From positions 3,472,001 to 3,536,000 of the forward strand of contig SPDT01000001.1 of the NCBI GenBank assembly GCA_008477525.1: 64,000 nt of DNA, written 5' to 3'. The notes beneath the pieces were generated by a model. It searched no databases, had not been told where the DNA came from, and saw nothing but the letters and a program-made list of their open reading frames with translations. Of this stretch, positions 42,347 through 55,282 are shown in pieces (position 1 is the stretch's first letter; every line of letters starts with the position of its first letter). Source of the DNA: Hypomyces perniciosus (lineage: Eukaryota > Ascomycota > Sordariomycetes > Hypocreales > Hypocreaceae). The translations under genes and the position numbers were made by a program.

Positions 42347-45066
42347 ATGGACCGCAGCAATCTGCGCATGGCCGCCGGCCAGCCGGGGCCTCCGGAGACC
42401 CAAAATGCCGTCCCGGAGGGTGCCTCAACTTCTTCTGCTGCGTCTGCTGTTGCGCCGCCGAGGAAGAAGCCTCGCCGTGGGGGCGATCCTTCTAACCAGA
42501 AGCGACGATGTATCAGTACAGCTTGCATTGCATGTCGGCGGCGCAAGTCTAAGTGCGATGGCGCCCTTCCCAGCTGCGCTGCCTGTGCAAGCGTGTATGG
42601 CACTGAGTGTATCTACAACCCAAATTCGGACCACCGCCGCAAGGGAGTCTACCGGGAGAAGGTGGACAGTATGAAGGCTCAGAGTTCAACTCTGCAGATC
42701 ATCGTGGAAGCGATCCTCAATGCGGCCGACGATGAAGTGCCAGACGTAGTCACTAAAATCCGCACCTGCGACAGTCTTGACTTGGTAGCCCAGGAGTTTC
42801 TCAGGCAAAGTGCTGAACCCAAGGACGACAGCCCAGGCCACACTGATGAGGAGGTCATGTCGTTTTTTCCCGTGGAAGGAGAGAGGGAGCTGGCGGGCAA
42901 GATGGGCGAGCTTCGACTTGAGAACGGCTCGGTACGCTTCATTGGCGGCACCTCGCATCTGATCTATCTCGGTGATCCTCATGATGTACTGGGCTCCGAT
43001 GCTCCTCCTGAACAGTACATCTCAGGTGAAAATCCAATCACAACATGGACTCGTGTCACCACCGATCCGCATCTCATCATACACTTGATGAATATGTATT
43101 TCAGTTACCATTACGCATTCTTTACCACCCTATCCAGGAAGCTGTTTTGGCGCGATTTCATGAGAGGCCGGGCTGGCCAGAAACCCGGCACAGCTTACTG
43201 TTCTTCACTGCTGGTGAACGCCATGTTAGCCCTCGGCTGCCACTTTACCGATATCCCTGGCGCCTATGGCATCCCAGGGGACAGCCGAACCAAAGGAGAT
43301 CATTTCTTTGCCGAGGCAAAGCGCCTCATCGTCGACAATGACGAGTATGAGAAGCCCCGTCTGGTAACGGTACAGGCTTTGGCGCTCATGTCTGTGAGAG
43401 AAGCAGGTTGTGCCCGTGAAACCAAGGGCTGGGTTTACAGTGGCATGAGTTTCCGAATGGCTCTCGATATCGGTCTCAATCTTGAGGTTGAGGGGCTGGA
43501 TAGAGAGCACATGACGGACGAGGAGATTGATGCAAGGCGAATGACATTCTGGGGATGTTTCCTATTTGACACCTGCTGGTCAAACTATCTTGGTCGCTTG
43601 CCACAAATCCCAAAGAACTCATTCAACGTGTCAAAGATCGACGTCTTTCCCGACGAGGATGCCGCACTCTGGTCGCCATTTACTGACAAAGGGTTTGATG
43701 AGACCCTTGCACAACCATCAAGAACGCGTGCAGTCGCCCTGCAGATGTCCAAGCTCTGTGAGATCAGTAACGACTTGCTCATCTTCTTCTACCATCCTAG
43801 TCACATCAAGAGATCCAGCAGCAAGTCTCTCGAGCTGAAGAAGCTCGGTGAACTCCACCAACGACTTGAAGAGTGGCGCAGGAATCTACCAAACGAGTTT
43901 GAGCCCAAGGAAGGCCAGCTGCCTAATGTGATATTGATGCAGTAAGTTACAGCGGCCTCTCCGGATTACAAAAGAAGGGCAGAGTATAATTAACGCGAGT
44001 TAGCACATTCTTCCATCTCCAATACATTCACCTTTTCAGGCCCTTTCTCAAATATCATCCCTCCGCGTCACCACTTCCATCTCACATTTCTCCACGGAGA
44101 ATATGCAGTGCAAATGCCGGCGCCATTTCCAAACTCATGCGGCTATATAAGAAAACCTGGAATCTCCGTCAAATCTGCAATATTGCCGTGTATATGATAC
44201 ATAGTGCATGTACCATTCACCTTCTCAACTTGCCAGAGAAAACAGCGAAGCGAGACATCACTCATGGTCTAAAGCACTTGGAGGAGATTGCTGAAGATTG
44301 GCTTTGCGCCAGGCGTACGTTGAGTATACTCAGCGTCTTAGCCAGGAAATGGAAGTGTGAACTGCCCGAAGACGCCGCCCTTGTTTTGAAACGGACAGAC
44401 GAAAAGTATGAGTGTTATAGCACCTCTGATGTCCCATCGCCGAGGTCAAGCCTTGCCGGTGCATCGCCAATGACTTCGGACGATGGCGCGGCGCAGACCA
44501 ACAGACAGGACTATGGGGCTTCTAACCTACAAACTTCGGCGTCTATGGTTCAACCCACACTACAGTCATCGATTGAGGGGCGGATGTGCATGAACTCATG
44601 TTTACAAGCGATTCCAAGTACCAGCCCCTTTCAGAATCGGCATGGTATCCCGGTTGAACCTACCCAAATGGCATTCAGTCAAGAAATACTCGGGGGTTGG
44701 GCTCAGTCTCTGGGTATACCAATCAATGCAGATTCCCCAGCTTTGTCCGCAGCCAAACAGCGTGGTATGACGCCTGATAATATGAGCCCACACAGCATGG
44801 GAAATGGGTCTCCAAACCAGGGAGCAGGCATGGACAGCCGAGAATGGCTTCTGACTGACAGTGCGAAACTTCATCAAAGCTTTGGAAGCTGGGACATGCC
44901 ACAGCAGAATATCCCAGCTGACTCCGTCTTTATGTTTGGAGGCAATCGGGACGATGGTCTCAACAATCTGACACCAGAGAATCACGATTTGAGCGCATTT
45001 GAGGCGATAGCTGAATCCTTGACATCCCTAAGCCGCGACGGTTTGTTACCAGCAGGTCTGGAGTGA
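42347..45066 (+). CDS. Zn2Cys6 transcription factor, NirA/NIT4-like
   Basis: Two exons: join(42347..43941, 44004..45066), 885 aa. The DNA-binding zinc cluster has cysteines at residues 60, 63, 70, 77, 80 and 88 (ACIACRRRKSKCDG, then SCAAC, then ECIYNPNSDHRRKGVYRE). A fungal transcription-factor middle homology region follows about 180-560 (SSLLVNAMLALGCHF, VQALALMSVREAGC, GWVYSGMSFRMALDIGLNLE, EEIDARRMTFWGCFLFD). The C-terminus is Ser/Asn/Gln-rich, likely the activation domain. From memory, the zinc cluster, the middle region and the total length resemble the nitrate-utilisation activators NirA of Aspergillus and NIT4 of Neurospora. These switch on nitrate and nitrite reductase genes in the nucleus. 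No nitrate assimilation gene is in this window, so the role rests on similarity only. A paralogue with another inducer is possible. Confidence 0.7.
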
Positions 45067-48000
45067 AACGGACAACAAAATTTCGGTTACTGAAAAGCAT
45101 TATGGTTATAAAATGTGCAAGGCGAAAAGGCGGGAATGTCGACAACTCAGGGGACAGGCGTATGTGGACAAATGTACCAATTTTTTACCATTGAATGCTT
45201 TTATCTCACTACCATTATACCATTATATGTAAGCATTCACCGGTTATGTTTAAATGGAAGGTAGACGTTGGATAGCAGCAAGCGAGGAGCAGTCGTATTA
45301 AAGCTACTTGGATAACTATCATGGAGTTGAGATGAGCAGACCTATGGTGATGTCCTCCTTGTGGACGCCACAACATTGTCGATTTACAACATGGTTATCG
45401 GGTTCCGTGTCACTCGATTCCGCTTACCTGGTCCTCACTGGGTATAATACACATCGTGCTCTGGGGAAGAATTGTCTGTCGGTCGTATCGGATCCTTCGC
45501 ATCCCTTGCTCCACATACCTCTCACAGCCCTAGGGACAATAGAAGGGGCGGAGACTTTTCCCATTATTCATAGGCCACGACATCTAGGGCATTATTAGAG
45601 TGGCTGTTCGGAGAGATTTCTTGGCGGTGGATACGACGCTCCAATGCCCCAGAATGCCCGCATTTTGGAAGACAGGTTAACTTTACGGGAGAGTGGAGTT
45701 GGTCTGAGGCTATGAACTTGCAATATTTCGCGTGGTTCTGGTATTGCGACGCGCCAAGAGCGCTGGCAAACGCCCGCTTGAATGAGTTGGAGATGTCTTG
45801 GCTCTGGTCGTACGTAGACTAGAAGATTTGGTGCGTAAGTCGGAAGAGCGCCAAAGAGGTCACAAGAAACGTTTCGGCGTCAAAGGATGGAAAAATTTCG
45901 TTCCAACGATTGGTAGAGGTCGTCCGGTGTCTTGAGAGATATTTTTATCTATCTACCTGGAGATATGTTAGTAATTCTCGTGGTCTTGATGCGTTATTCG
46001 CTGACAGAGGAGCTGACTCGACCTTTACAGGGAGAATGATATGGACAACTCAGGATGCCTACGTTGTCTAGACTTGGGACTTTTGCCGCACGACATGGCC
46101 TTCCAGGAGACGAACAGGGTATTAGTGTTCGGTACGAGCTCTGCTGACAAGACGCTACTCTTCAAGGCATGGGTGATGAGCCGATTGGAACACAGCTGCC
46201 GGCGGGGGTGAAGTCTCCCAGAATCTGCTCAGCCTTGTGGACTGACCCCATAGTTGAAACTAGTGGTATTGCTTTCGCTGATTACGAAGAAGACGTCTGC
46301 CCTATACGACCCCCCGACCATACGACCCCCCCCCCGACCCTTTGTGGGATCCATGGCGAAGATGATCGTTTTGCTTACTGGAAGATCTAGTTGAGTAGTA
46401 ATCAGGGGCTTAGTCTTTTGATACTACTCCGTACTTATAACTGTGGAGGCAGTTGGGCTCGCAAGCCGAGATTATGTCAGCCTGACAGAGCGTTTATTCG
46501 GCCTGTCCGTTTATGGCAAGAGTCGAGATTTTTTCCGTCAACGGGACTGTACGAGTAAAGCGGCATGGGGAAATGAGTCAACAGACCAAACCAGCCTCCT
46601 TTCATGGACGATCATCACCAGGCTAGGGTATGGTAGAACTCAGGGAACTGCTCGGCCTCTGATATTACTAGTAAACGGTGAAAACTTCCATGTTTCCCCG
46701 ACGTCCAATCAACTGATATTACCGACGGCTCTTATAGTACTACAACTAAAAAGGTATATAAATAGAGAGGCCAGTCCATGCAAACGCCAATCTCAAGTGT
46801 TTCTGCTCGGTAATAAAAAATACAAACAAAGAACGCTATCGACATCGACAGGAGTACTCCGTAGGGCGCTCAAAGATCAGGACGCGTACCATCACCCCCA
46901 CGTGGCGCTATGGACCTATGGCGTGTTCCTCTCGTATGGAGTACGGAAATCTCACTCCGTAAATCCCACAAAATTTGAAAAGAGCGAACGGACGGGGTAC
47001 GGTGAATCTCGGTGATAAGACGCAACGCCGCACTCGTACTTCGTTGCTTCACACGTTGGATTGGTGGTATTAAAATGCCTTCGTAGTGTGGTCATTACCA
47101 GAGGAGGATCGGTGGACATGAAGATTCTGGAAAAGAAAAGAGATAAAAAATTATGGAGTAATAGGTGTAGTACTATTACTATTACTATTAGCCATTGCAA
47201 GTGAAAGAAGAATGATTCACAACTCATGGCATTGACGGAAATCACATCCCGGCAACCCCCCTCTACGGATGTCTGTCAACCTGTCTGTCTAAACGGCACA
47301 CGCACATGGTACTTCAGGCTTTTAGGCGAGCCTTGTCATTGGCAGCCCGATGACGGCACATTCGCCCCCAAAGATTAGGGCTGGGTGTCTGACGATGGAG
47401 GGGTCTCAGCAATTTACTCCGTACATGGTAAGAATGTTCAGTCCGGCGATAATACTCTCCATAGTACGAAGTACTCGGTAGAGAATTTCGGGCTGTGTTC
47501 TGGCCGTGTTCTGCAAGTTTCGGATCTATTGCATGCTAGAACTTTTAGATCAAACCTGATAGGTAAACAACTACTCCGTTTTCGACTAACCGTGCCGCGC
47601 GTAAGTTTTGCGAAAATGGCACTAGGGCTTGAGGTTTTCTTTCAGGTTTAGCGGCATTTCCACGACTTAGTATGTACTACGAAGTACATTCTCCTAGTAC
47701 TGACGTGGGGGCTACTTATCTAAGCAACGGCCAAGCTGCGAGTTCAAAACGGAGTGATATTGTTGGAAAACGGTCAGTTAGCAATGATGATACTACAGCC
47801 TTCAAGGGTCAGCGTCAATGGATGAGCTCACGAATAGCCATTCAAGGAAGTGCAAGCAGATGATGTAGAAACACTTCACATGAGACTAATTAAGGAAATG
47901 GAACTAATCTCACCGGTTCATGCAAATTGCCACATGTCTCTCTGAGCTTTTTGATCCATAGTGAGTGAGACAAGCATCGCCCGTCCCCGCTGGATAGACT

Positions 48001-50982
48001 AAACATATGAATGAGGGTCCCGATCTTTAAAGATGGAAACTGCGCACATGGAGTATGGAGTACTGCATACATATTGAGACACGGGTGATAGTATTTGTGG
48101 AATGCAACATAAAAACCCGTTCCCCATCATCGGGTGCTCCGGGCCAAAATCCTACGATGTGCCGTCCCGAAGTCCCGACGAGCCGAAAAGTTGATCTCCA
48201 CGATCGCACCAAGACACTTTCTCGCAATTCTAGGGGCATGGGGTACAGGCTTTCTGGGGAGGGATTTGTGCCAGAGAGAGAAGAAACAGTTTGCCGTTTA
48301 CCAAGTCCGCCGCCTCGGCCCGTCCGGGCACTGTTGAACCGTTGATCTAGAAAGCTAGAAAGAGTAGAGAGAAGTCTTACTCTTCTCAAAACCATGAAGG
48401 TATAAATACTTCTGGTTGCCGCCATGTCCTGGATATTATCTGTCAATGCATGAATCCCAATCTGGACGTCGGTATCTCTGCATCTTCGGTCGTGCTCTGA
48501 GTCTCTAACACACCGACATTATGGCCGTCCGTGCAAGGAGAACAGCTATTGGGGCAGCTTAAGCAGTCCTTGCCACCATTGGTTTCTCGATCTTGCAAGT
48601 CTCATTTACTGTGAATCGAATGAACCCGCAGAATTGCCAAGACGTTGACAGGCCTTTCCCAACAGATGTTGTGGCGAGGCGGTTATGATCTGCAGATCTG
48701 CAGAGATGGGAGTTGTTTCCGTACGCTAAATCCGAGAATTTCTGCCACTCTGAGTTGCCAACAGCCTGAATGGTTATTCCTGAGACACAATTCTGGGTCC
48801 TAATGGTGAGTAACAAGAATGGAGTGTTTTCTTGGATGTGTTATGCTACCAATCAGCCGCGTTCTTTGACCCGACAACTGTGATGGCACTTGACGGTTAA
48901 GTATCTACTCCGTAGAGTCGTCCGATTTCCAAACGGTCAATGATTCTCGAAGCAGGCAAATTTGGGCCGTTATTTACGGAGCTGCCAAAACGGACTAAAC
49001 CTCCGTGGGGTAATGAACTCCTTCAACCTCTGAAGGAATCAAGGCGCACGGGCCCTGGAAAAAGGATTCCAACGCACATACCACTTCTTAAATTTTAAAT
49101 CCCCAAAATGGCAGCTTACTCGTAATCGTAGGTAGGTACTACCACCTATCAGTGTAATTTTACTAGTAAACGCCGACTATCAGTAGTAGTAGCTACGGAG
49201 TACTGATAAGAGGTATTATGTGATGTGATGTGATGTCATCCCACAAACCACGCAGATGTATATTTTTTTCCTCAACTCAGTCAATCCCTCGACAAGCAGC
49301 AGGGGCCAGCTCACAATGGAGCTTCACGAGTCTCATGTCGGCGACATCTTGCCCACTCACACCCTTTTCCGTTTTCTGACTGGCACCGGCTAGAGGGAAT
49401 CCGAATCCAAATCGACTACACAAACTGTGGCGCCACAATGGCAATCCCTGGGGGTCGCATGGCTCCCCTGTCGATGCAGGTTCCCAAAAGAAGTTACTAG
49501 CTAATTTGGTCCATTGGGGAAGCTTTTCTGGACCGTCTTCATGGGCCGACGGCATGATTGACACGACGATTCTATCCCAAACCCATTTGAAACGAGTATG
49601 GTTCGTCGCTGATGAATTCGGCCCTTGTGATGACGGTATCTCTCTCGGTCTCTCTATCTCGCTGAGTCGACACCAGCTGACACGGCTAGCTGTCCGATTC
49701 CGGAAAACCGGGAATGTCTGGGTACTCGTAGGGCGCTTCTGATTAGCACGGATCCGCGAATCCCATCTGCTCCCCAACCTGGATGGATGGATGGATGGCA
49801 TGGATGGCATGGATGGCATGGATGGCATGGAAGCCAGATTAGAAGCTTCTGCACCATGTCTCAGGCGGGCATCTCTTGTTCCCGCCACGCCACTGGCGTT
49901 CAACCATGGCCATGGCTGTTGATGGTTCAACCATCAACCGTTGACGAGGGTTCTCGCCTCAGCAACAGCTTCTATCGAACGAACTAGCATTCGTGGAAGG
50001 CCCCCCAACCGGCAGCGATGCGACGATATGATGCCTACATACTAATAGTATGTGCTTGCTATCTTCGGCAACTCAGCGAGAACTTCGTGTGCTTTGCACC
50101 ATTCTAATAGTTGCTCGTCCTTTGGCCACGCGCACCAATTATACGCGCCACTACACCCCGGCATCTCCACCTCGTCTCCACCTCCACAAGGGCCAGTGAC
50201 CACCGTCTGGCACCAACTTTTGGGACTCCGCTCCTCCACAACAACGGCCGTTGCTCTAGCGAGTTCCTCTCCTCCCCTCGCGCGGGCGGGCTTGTCTGGG
50301 ACTTTGGACAAAGGATGGAGGCTGTCCAGAGGGCTGCCCCGTGTTTAGGGCGCGAAATAGACAATTAAAAACGACAATCCCCCATATCTTAGCGCAGGAT
50401 CATATGGTTCTCCAAAGAATTGTATTAACAACAACTCCCCTGCCCGTTCTCTGCTTTTCAGGCCCCCAACCCGACCTTGCTGGCACCTGCAGCTCTTGTC
50501 CCCCCATCCTTCCCGTGACAGCAGTCCAGGTTGATACTCGAACCTCAGTCCACGAAATCTCGATAATGTGCCCACGCAATTCGTTCTCTTCGTCGAAGCT
50601 CTGAGATCAGTCGGGTGCACGATAGACCGCAGTAATCCTCTTTGGCGTTTTGGGATCTTGTCTGCCGTATAATACATACCTATTAATAACGGGTCAGTTA
50701 ATTGGGGCTCGTGGAGTTGGTTGTACTACGGAGTACTCCTCTCCCTAACAACATTTCTCGAACTACCGCAAAAGCATCCCGAGGCAACACGAAGCATATA
50801 CCATTACACCGGCATTTTGGACTTTGTCAATCTCGAGCTTGCCATAGAAGGCGCACTGCACATAGTGTGGCTCTCCCTGGTTATCATTCATTCAGCTCTT
50901 TTCCCTCTTTGTGCCACATATCACTTTAACAGCAACCGGGTGGAAATATACTCTGAAGTCAACAAGACAAAAGAGAGAGAAA
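45067..50982. other. 5.9 kb without recognisable genes; likely long xyr1 promoter plus decayed sequence
   Basis: Frames of up to about 217 codons occur (46443-47015 +, 49277-49930 -), but they have no recognisable domain and codon use unlike the neighbours, so I do not call them. Contents seen: at least ten TACTCCGTA-type elements (46425, 46855, 47415, 47464, 47676, 48907, 49195, 50727 and variants), C-rich low complexity about 46310-46340, and a 9-bp minisatellite at 49781-49830. The last 1-2 kb are probably the promoter and leader of xyr1, pyrimidine-rich from 50870. No transposon frame, tRNA or long inverted repeat was found by eye. Confidence 0.45.
49781..49830. repeat. Minisatellite, unit GGATGGCAT
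   Basis: GGAT repeats at 49781-49796 run into about four copies of the 9-bp unit GGATGGCAT up to 49830. On the minus strand one frame reads repeated Met-Pro-Ser. Because the unit is 9 bp, open frames through it are expected by chance. Confidence 0.85.
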
Positions 50983-53873
50983 ATGTTGTCAAATCCGCTT
51001 CATCGCTACTCTCCCTACCCTAATGTCTCTTCAACGCCTTTCGATACAAACCATCGCCTGTCCCAGACTCACTTACACACAATCAATGTTAACCCATTCG
51101 GTCATCCCCATCATTATCCCCTTCAACATCTCTCCCAACATGCCGAGATTCCAACCCCTCGCATGCTCGGATCCGCCCCACAATCAAAGCAAAGACAGAA
51201 CTCCCAGGGTTCCAGTCGCAAAGGCTCAACGGGGGCATCCGGTCCCATCAGGAGAAGAATCAGCCGGGCTTGCGATCAATGCAATCAGTTGCGGACCAAG
51301 TGTGACGGCATGCATCCTTGTGCCCATTGTATAGGTATAGGTTGTCCTAGCCGACTCCTCTTGACCACTCGCTGACTGTTTACAGAATTCGGGCTTGGTT
51401 GTGAGTATATACGCGAAAGGAAGAAGCGAGGTAAAGCATCGCGGAAGGACATTGCCGCCCAGCAAGCAGCCGCAGCCGCAGCCGCAGCAGCTGAGCAGAA
51501 CGGCCAAGTGCATGGTGAGAAAGCAGACCAAGATGATACCCCCGTCGTACGGCATAAAGAATCTCCATCTGCCGGCAATGACTTGTCCCACACTCAACCT
51601 CACGGTCACTTAGAAGGGTCTGTCAGTTCATACAGCGATGGCGGGCTTCAGCAGCAACATCCACAGACAATGGAAAAAATGGACGGCCCCAGCGATACCC
51701 ACAGCCAAGCTCACGTTGGGGTCGATCCCGCCTTGGGAAGGACACAACTGGAGACTTCTTCAGCAATGGGCCTCGACCCATACGGAGAGGTCTCTCATGA
51801 CTATAGCAGTCCTGGTATCAATGGCCATTTGATGACCTACGGTTCTGCCCACTCAAATATGACCGGCTATCATAGTCTGCCGTATGCTCAAGACCCAAGC
51901 CCAGGCAGTTACAACAGTGATGGGAACTTTCGGCTGAGCAATGGAATCCACGAATATCCAATGGCTAACGGAAGCTCTCCTTCGTGGGGCGTGTCGCTAG
52001 CATCGCCACCAGGCCAATTTCAACTACATCTAACCCAGCCCTCTTTCAAACACACAGGCTTGCGATACCCCGTCCTCGAGCCTCTTCTTCCCCATCTGGG
52101 AACATTCCTGCCTATTTCCTTGGCCTGCGACCTGGTCGACTTCTACTTTTCTTCGTCGTCCTCGGCGCAGATGCACCCAATGTCCCCTTGCGTCCTAGGA
52201 TTTGTGTTGCGGAAGCGGGCGTTTTTACATCCCACAAATCCGAGGCGGTGCCAACCTGCACTACTTGCAAGCATGCTGTGGGTAGCTGCTCAAACCAGTG
52301 AAGCCTCATTTCTGACGAGTTTGCCTTCCGCACGGGGAAAGATTTGCCAGAAACTCCTTGAATTGACGGTCGGCCTTCTTCAACCGCTCATACACACTGG
52401 GTCAAACCAATCGTCACCAAAGACCAGCCCGGTCATGGGTGTTATGGATACTTTGGCTGAAGAAACCGGGGCCTTTGGTGTTACAGGTAGCCTTGATGAT
52501 GTTATAACCTATATTCATCTTGCAACGGTAGTTTCGGCTAGTGAACACAAAGGTGCGAGTTTGAGATGGTGGTGCGCTGCTTGGACTCTCGCTCGAGAGC
52601 TAAAACTTGGACGTGAACTTCCATCCAGCAGCCCACCTATGAACCATGAACATGACGCTGCGAACGAAGACTTTGATGAACACGACATGAGTCGAAACGG
52701 CTCTAATTTCGTGTCTGAGGAGGAGCGGGAGGAGAGACGAAGGGTATGGTGGCTTCTCTACATTGTTGACAGACACCTGGCGCTTTGCTATAACCGCCCT
52801 CTATTTCTTCTTGACAGTGAATGCGACAGGCTTTTCCACCCCATGGATGATACACTATGGCAAAGCGGACAATTCCGAAGCCATTCATTCAGCGATGAGG
52901 ATGTGATGATCGATCACACAATCCCCAACGAATTTATGGAGGGTACCCGTGTTCGTGGACCCAACTACGAATGCCGGGGTCATAGCATTTTCGGACACTT
53001 TCTGCCACTTATGACAATTTTGGGTGAGATTGTTGACGTTCATCATGCCAAAAACCACCCACGATTTGGGGTCGGATTCCGCCCGGCTGAAGATTGGGAT
53101 GGCGAAGTGGAAGAAATTTCCCGGCATCTTGAGAAATATGAAGAGAGCTTGAAGAGATTTGAGCAGAAGTATCTGGCCAAGTCGACAAAGGACAGAGAGC
53201 AGCATAAGAGTCCCGACAATCGAGACAACGGAGCCGAGTCGGACATGCAATCACCTCGCTCTGTGCATCCCAGTCGATCGAATCATATGACAGAGTGCGA
53301 AATCCAAACCAGCATTATCATTTCCTACAGCACCCATGTCATGCACGTCTTGCATATTCTGCTGGCTGACAAATGGGACCCGATCAACCTTCTCGATGCC
53401 AACGATATGTGGGTCGTATCAGAAGAGTTCGTCGCAGCAACCAGTCATGCGGTTTCGGCGGCCGAGGCTCTTGGTCAGATTCTGGAATTTGACCCCGGTC
53501 TGGAGTATATGCCGTTCTTCTATGGCATCTATCTGTTGCAGGGGTCATTCCTCCTCCTCTTGATTGCCGAGAAGCTGCAGATGGAGGCGTCTCCGAGCGT
53601 TATCAAAGCGTGTGAGACGATTGTTCGGGCACACGAGGCGTGTGTTGTGACTCTTTTCACAGAATATCAAGTAGGTGCTTGCGCTCTCCTCTTCTCCCAT
53701 GAAAGGACCCACGCTGACAGGGGGAACAGCGTAATTTCAACAAGGTTATGCGAAACGCTCTGGCTCTGACTCGCGGTCGGATTTCAGAAGAGGCTGGCGA
53801 GCAACACCAACGACGCCGTGAGCTGCTCGGGCTATATCGATGGACGGGTAATGGCACTGGCCTCGCACTTTGA
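50983..53873 (+). CDS. xyr1: Xylanase/cellulase transcriptional activator XYR1 (XlnR orthologue)
   Basis: Three exons: join(50983..51334, 51386..53670, 53730..53873), 926 aa. The Zn2Cys6 cluster has cysteines at residues 97, 100, 107, 113, 116 and 123 ([20 protein letters not shown], then PCAHC, then GLGCEY) and is split by intron 1. It is followed by [16 protein letters not shown] and a nine-alanine run. A long Gln/Ser/Gly-rich linker leads to the fungal-specific regulatory region ([54 protein letters not shown]) and ends in [20 protein letters not shown]1 is the nuclear activator of xylanase, cellulase and D-xylose catabolic genes, induced by xylose and related sugars. The opening [14 protein letters not shown] and the ending agree with Hypocreales XYR1 as I remember it. 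The upstream 5.9 kb lacks genes and may hold complex control. Confidence 0.93.
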
Positions 53874-55282
53874 ATTCAGCAACGAAAATGCTCTGCTGTA
53901 TAGCAAGAACAAAGAGTCGAAAGATATGGCAAACAGAGATATGAGTCAAAAAGTCGCCGTACACGCATAGATGGCAAGGCTGAAGGATAATAGAGTAAAA
54001 GAGGAGGATATGATGGAGTATTATTTGGGTTCTAGGTTTGTTTCTATGGAGTTGGAGGTTTTTGTGGGTCCAAAGGGGACTGGAGGAGAAGAAAGCATGG
54101 CGTTGGATGTGGATTTGGGCAATAATGGAATGGTATTGGGGCCACGAGGAAAAGAGTATGTACATACACCTCAAGCACATATTGGTCCAAATATAGTTAT
54201 GATCTCGAAGATTCCGTAGACATCTTCAACCTTAATATCTCTGAGCAATAGACACCACTGCCACTCGGTCATAACCCGCAACAGTCAGAAACAACTATGG
54301 AAGAGATCTAGGGATAAGAAACAAAAGAGAGAGAGAAAGAAAGATGGAGGCTATGGCTAGGTATTTGCCTCAGCACACCGACAGCAGCTTCAGAAGAAAC
54401 CACACGTGATGGCATTGCCGACCGCTTCTTGAATCAGTTGCTGGCAGTTCATCCCATCTTTTCTCGCTTGCGCCAGCATGTCGATAGGCACACATACGCA
54501 CACATCAAACTGGTGATCAAACACGCAGTCCCATCTGTCTCCACGCCTTCTGGGCGCGGGGGAGAGTGAGTAATCGAGGAGTTGATTCACAGTCACAACG
54601 TGTCGTGAGGTGATCAAATGGACAGCCTCTTCTTAAGCCCTTTGCCCCCCCCCCCTCCTTTCCCCTCCCTATTGTTCAGCACGCATAGGAATCTTATCTT
54701 TAAATAGAGGGTCCTCTTTTTCTTCTTCTTCACATTGATTCACTCTCTTCTTCTTCTTCTTCTTCTCTTCTTCTTACTCTTCCCTGTGGAATGTTTATTC
54801 CTATGATGTGGTAAAGAGACCAGCTTCTCTTTTGACCGTTTTGGTACGACGAGACAGGTATGAAAGGCAGCACGAAAGATGTGTTTTCCATACCCTCTTG
54901 GAGCAGCTGCATCTTCTGCATGATTGAATCCTCTACGTGGGGTTGCTGGTGTTGTTTGATCATGTTCAGCTACTTTGCTCGTGGTTGATGATGATGATGA
55001 TGATGTTGTTGTTGTTTCCTGTCTACTTAAATCCGGGTTGTTGGCTCTTTCAATGGGTTTTTTTGGGGGGAGCATCTTCCTGTTTCCAGGCGAACGTCAA
55101 CACACACTTTTTAGAAGAAAAAAATCCGTGTCTGAACATTGCTGACTGGATCGACAATAGCTTTAGTCGGTATTCTTCCTCCTTTTTGCTCCTCGGAGCC
55201 GGCCAGAACCACCCTTCTTCGTTCCTATTGTTCAAATCCTCCAAAAAGAGATCGTCAAGAGGCTTGTAACAAGTCGTCCAAG
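53874..55282. other. Intergenic region with simple repeats
   Basis: About 1.4 kb. Contents: a C run about 54646-54656, a TTC/CTT-rich tract 54718-54778, and a GAT/TTG trinucleotide tract 54986-55015. No gene recognised; the part near 55200 should contain the promoter and leader of the bZIP-like gene. Confidence 0.5.
54718..54778. repeat. TTC/CTT microsatellite
   Basis: About 60 bp of nearly pure pyrimidine made mostly of TTC/CTT units, interrupted by ACATTGATTCACTC. Simple-sequence repeat in an intergenic region. Confidence 0.7.

Noticed and set aside
46443..47015. 190-codon + strand open frame
   Set aside because: Opens at GTG, no recognisable domain, spans several intergenic TACTCCGTA elements, and its composition is unlike the neighbouring genes.
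49277..49930. 217-codon - strand open frame with repeated Met-Pro-Ser
   Set aside because: The repeat is the 9-bp minisatellite, which keeps a frame open by chance; the rest has no family resemblance.
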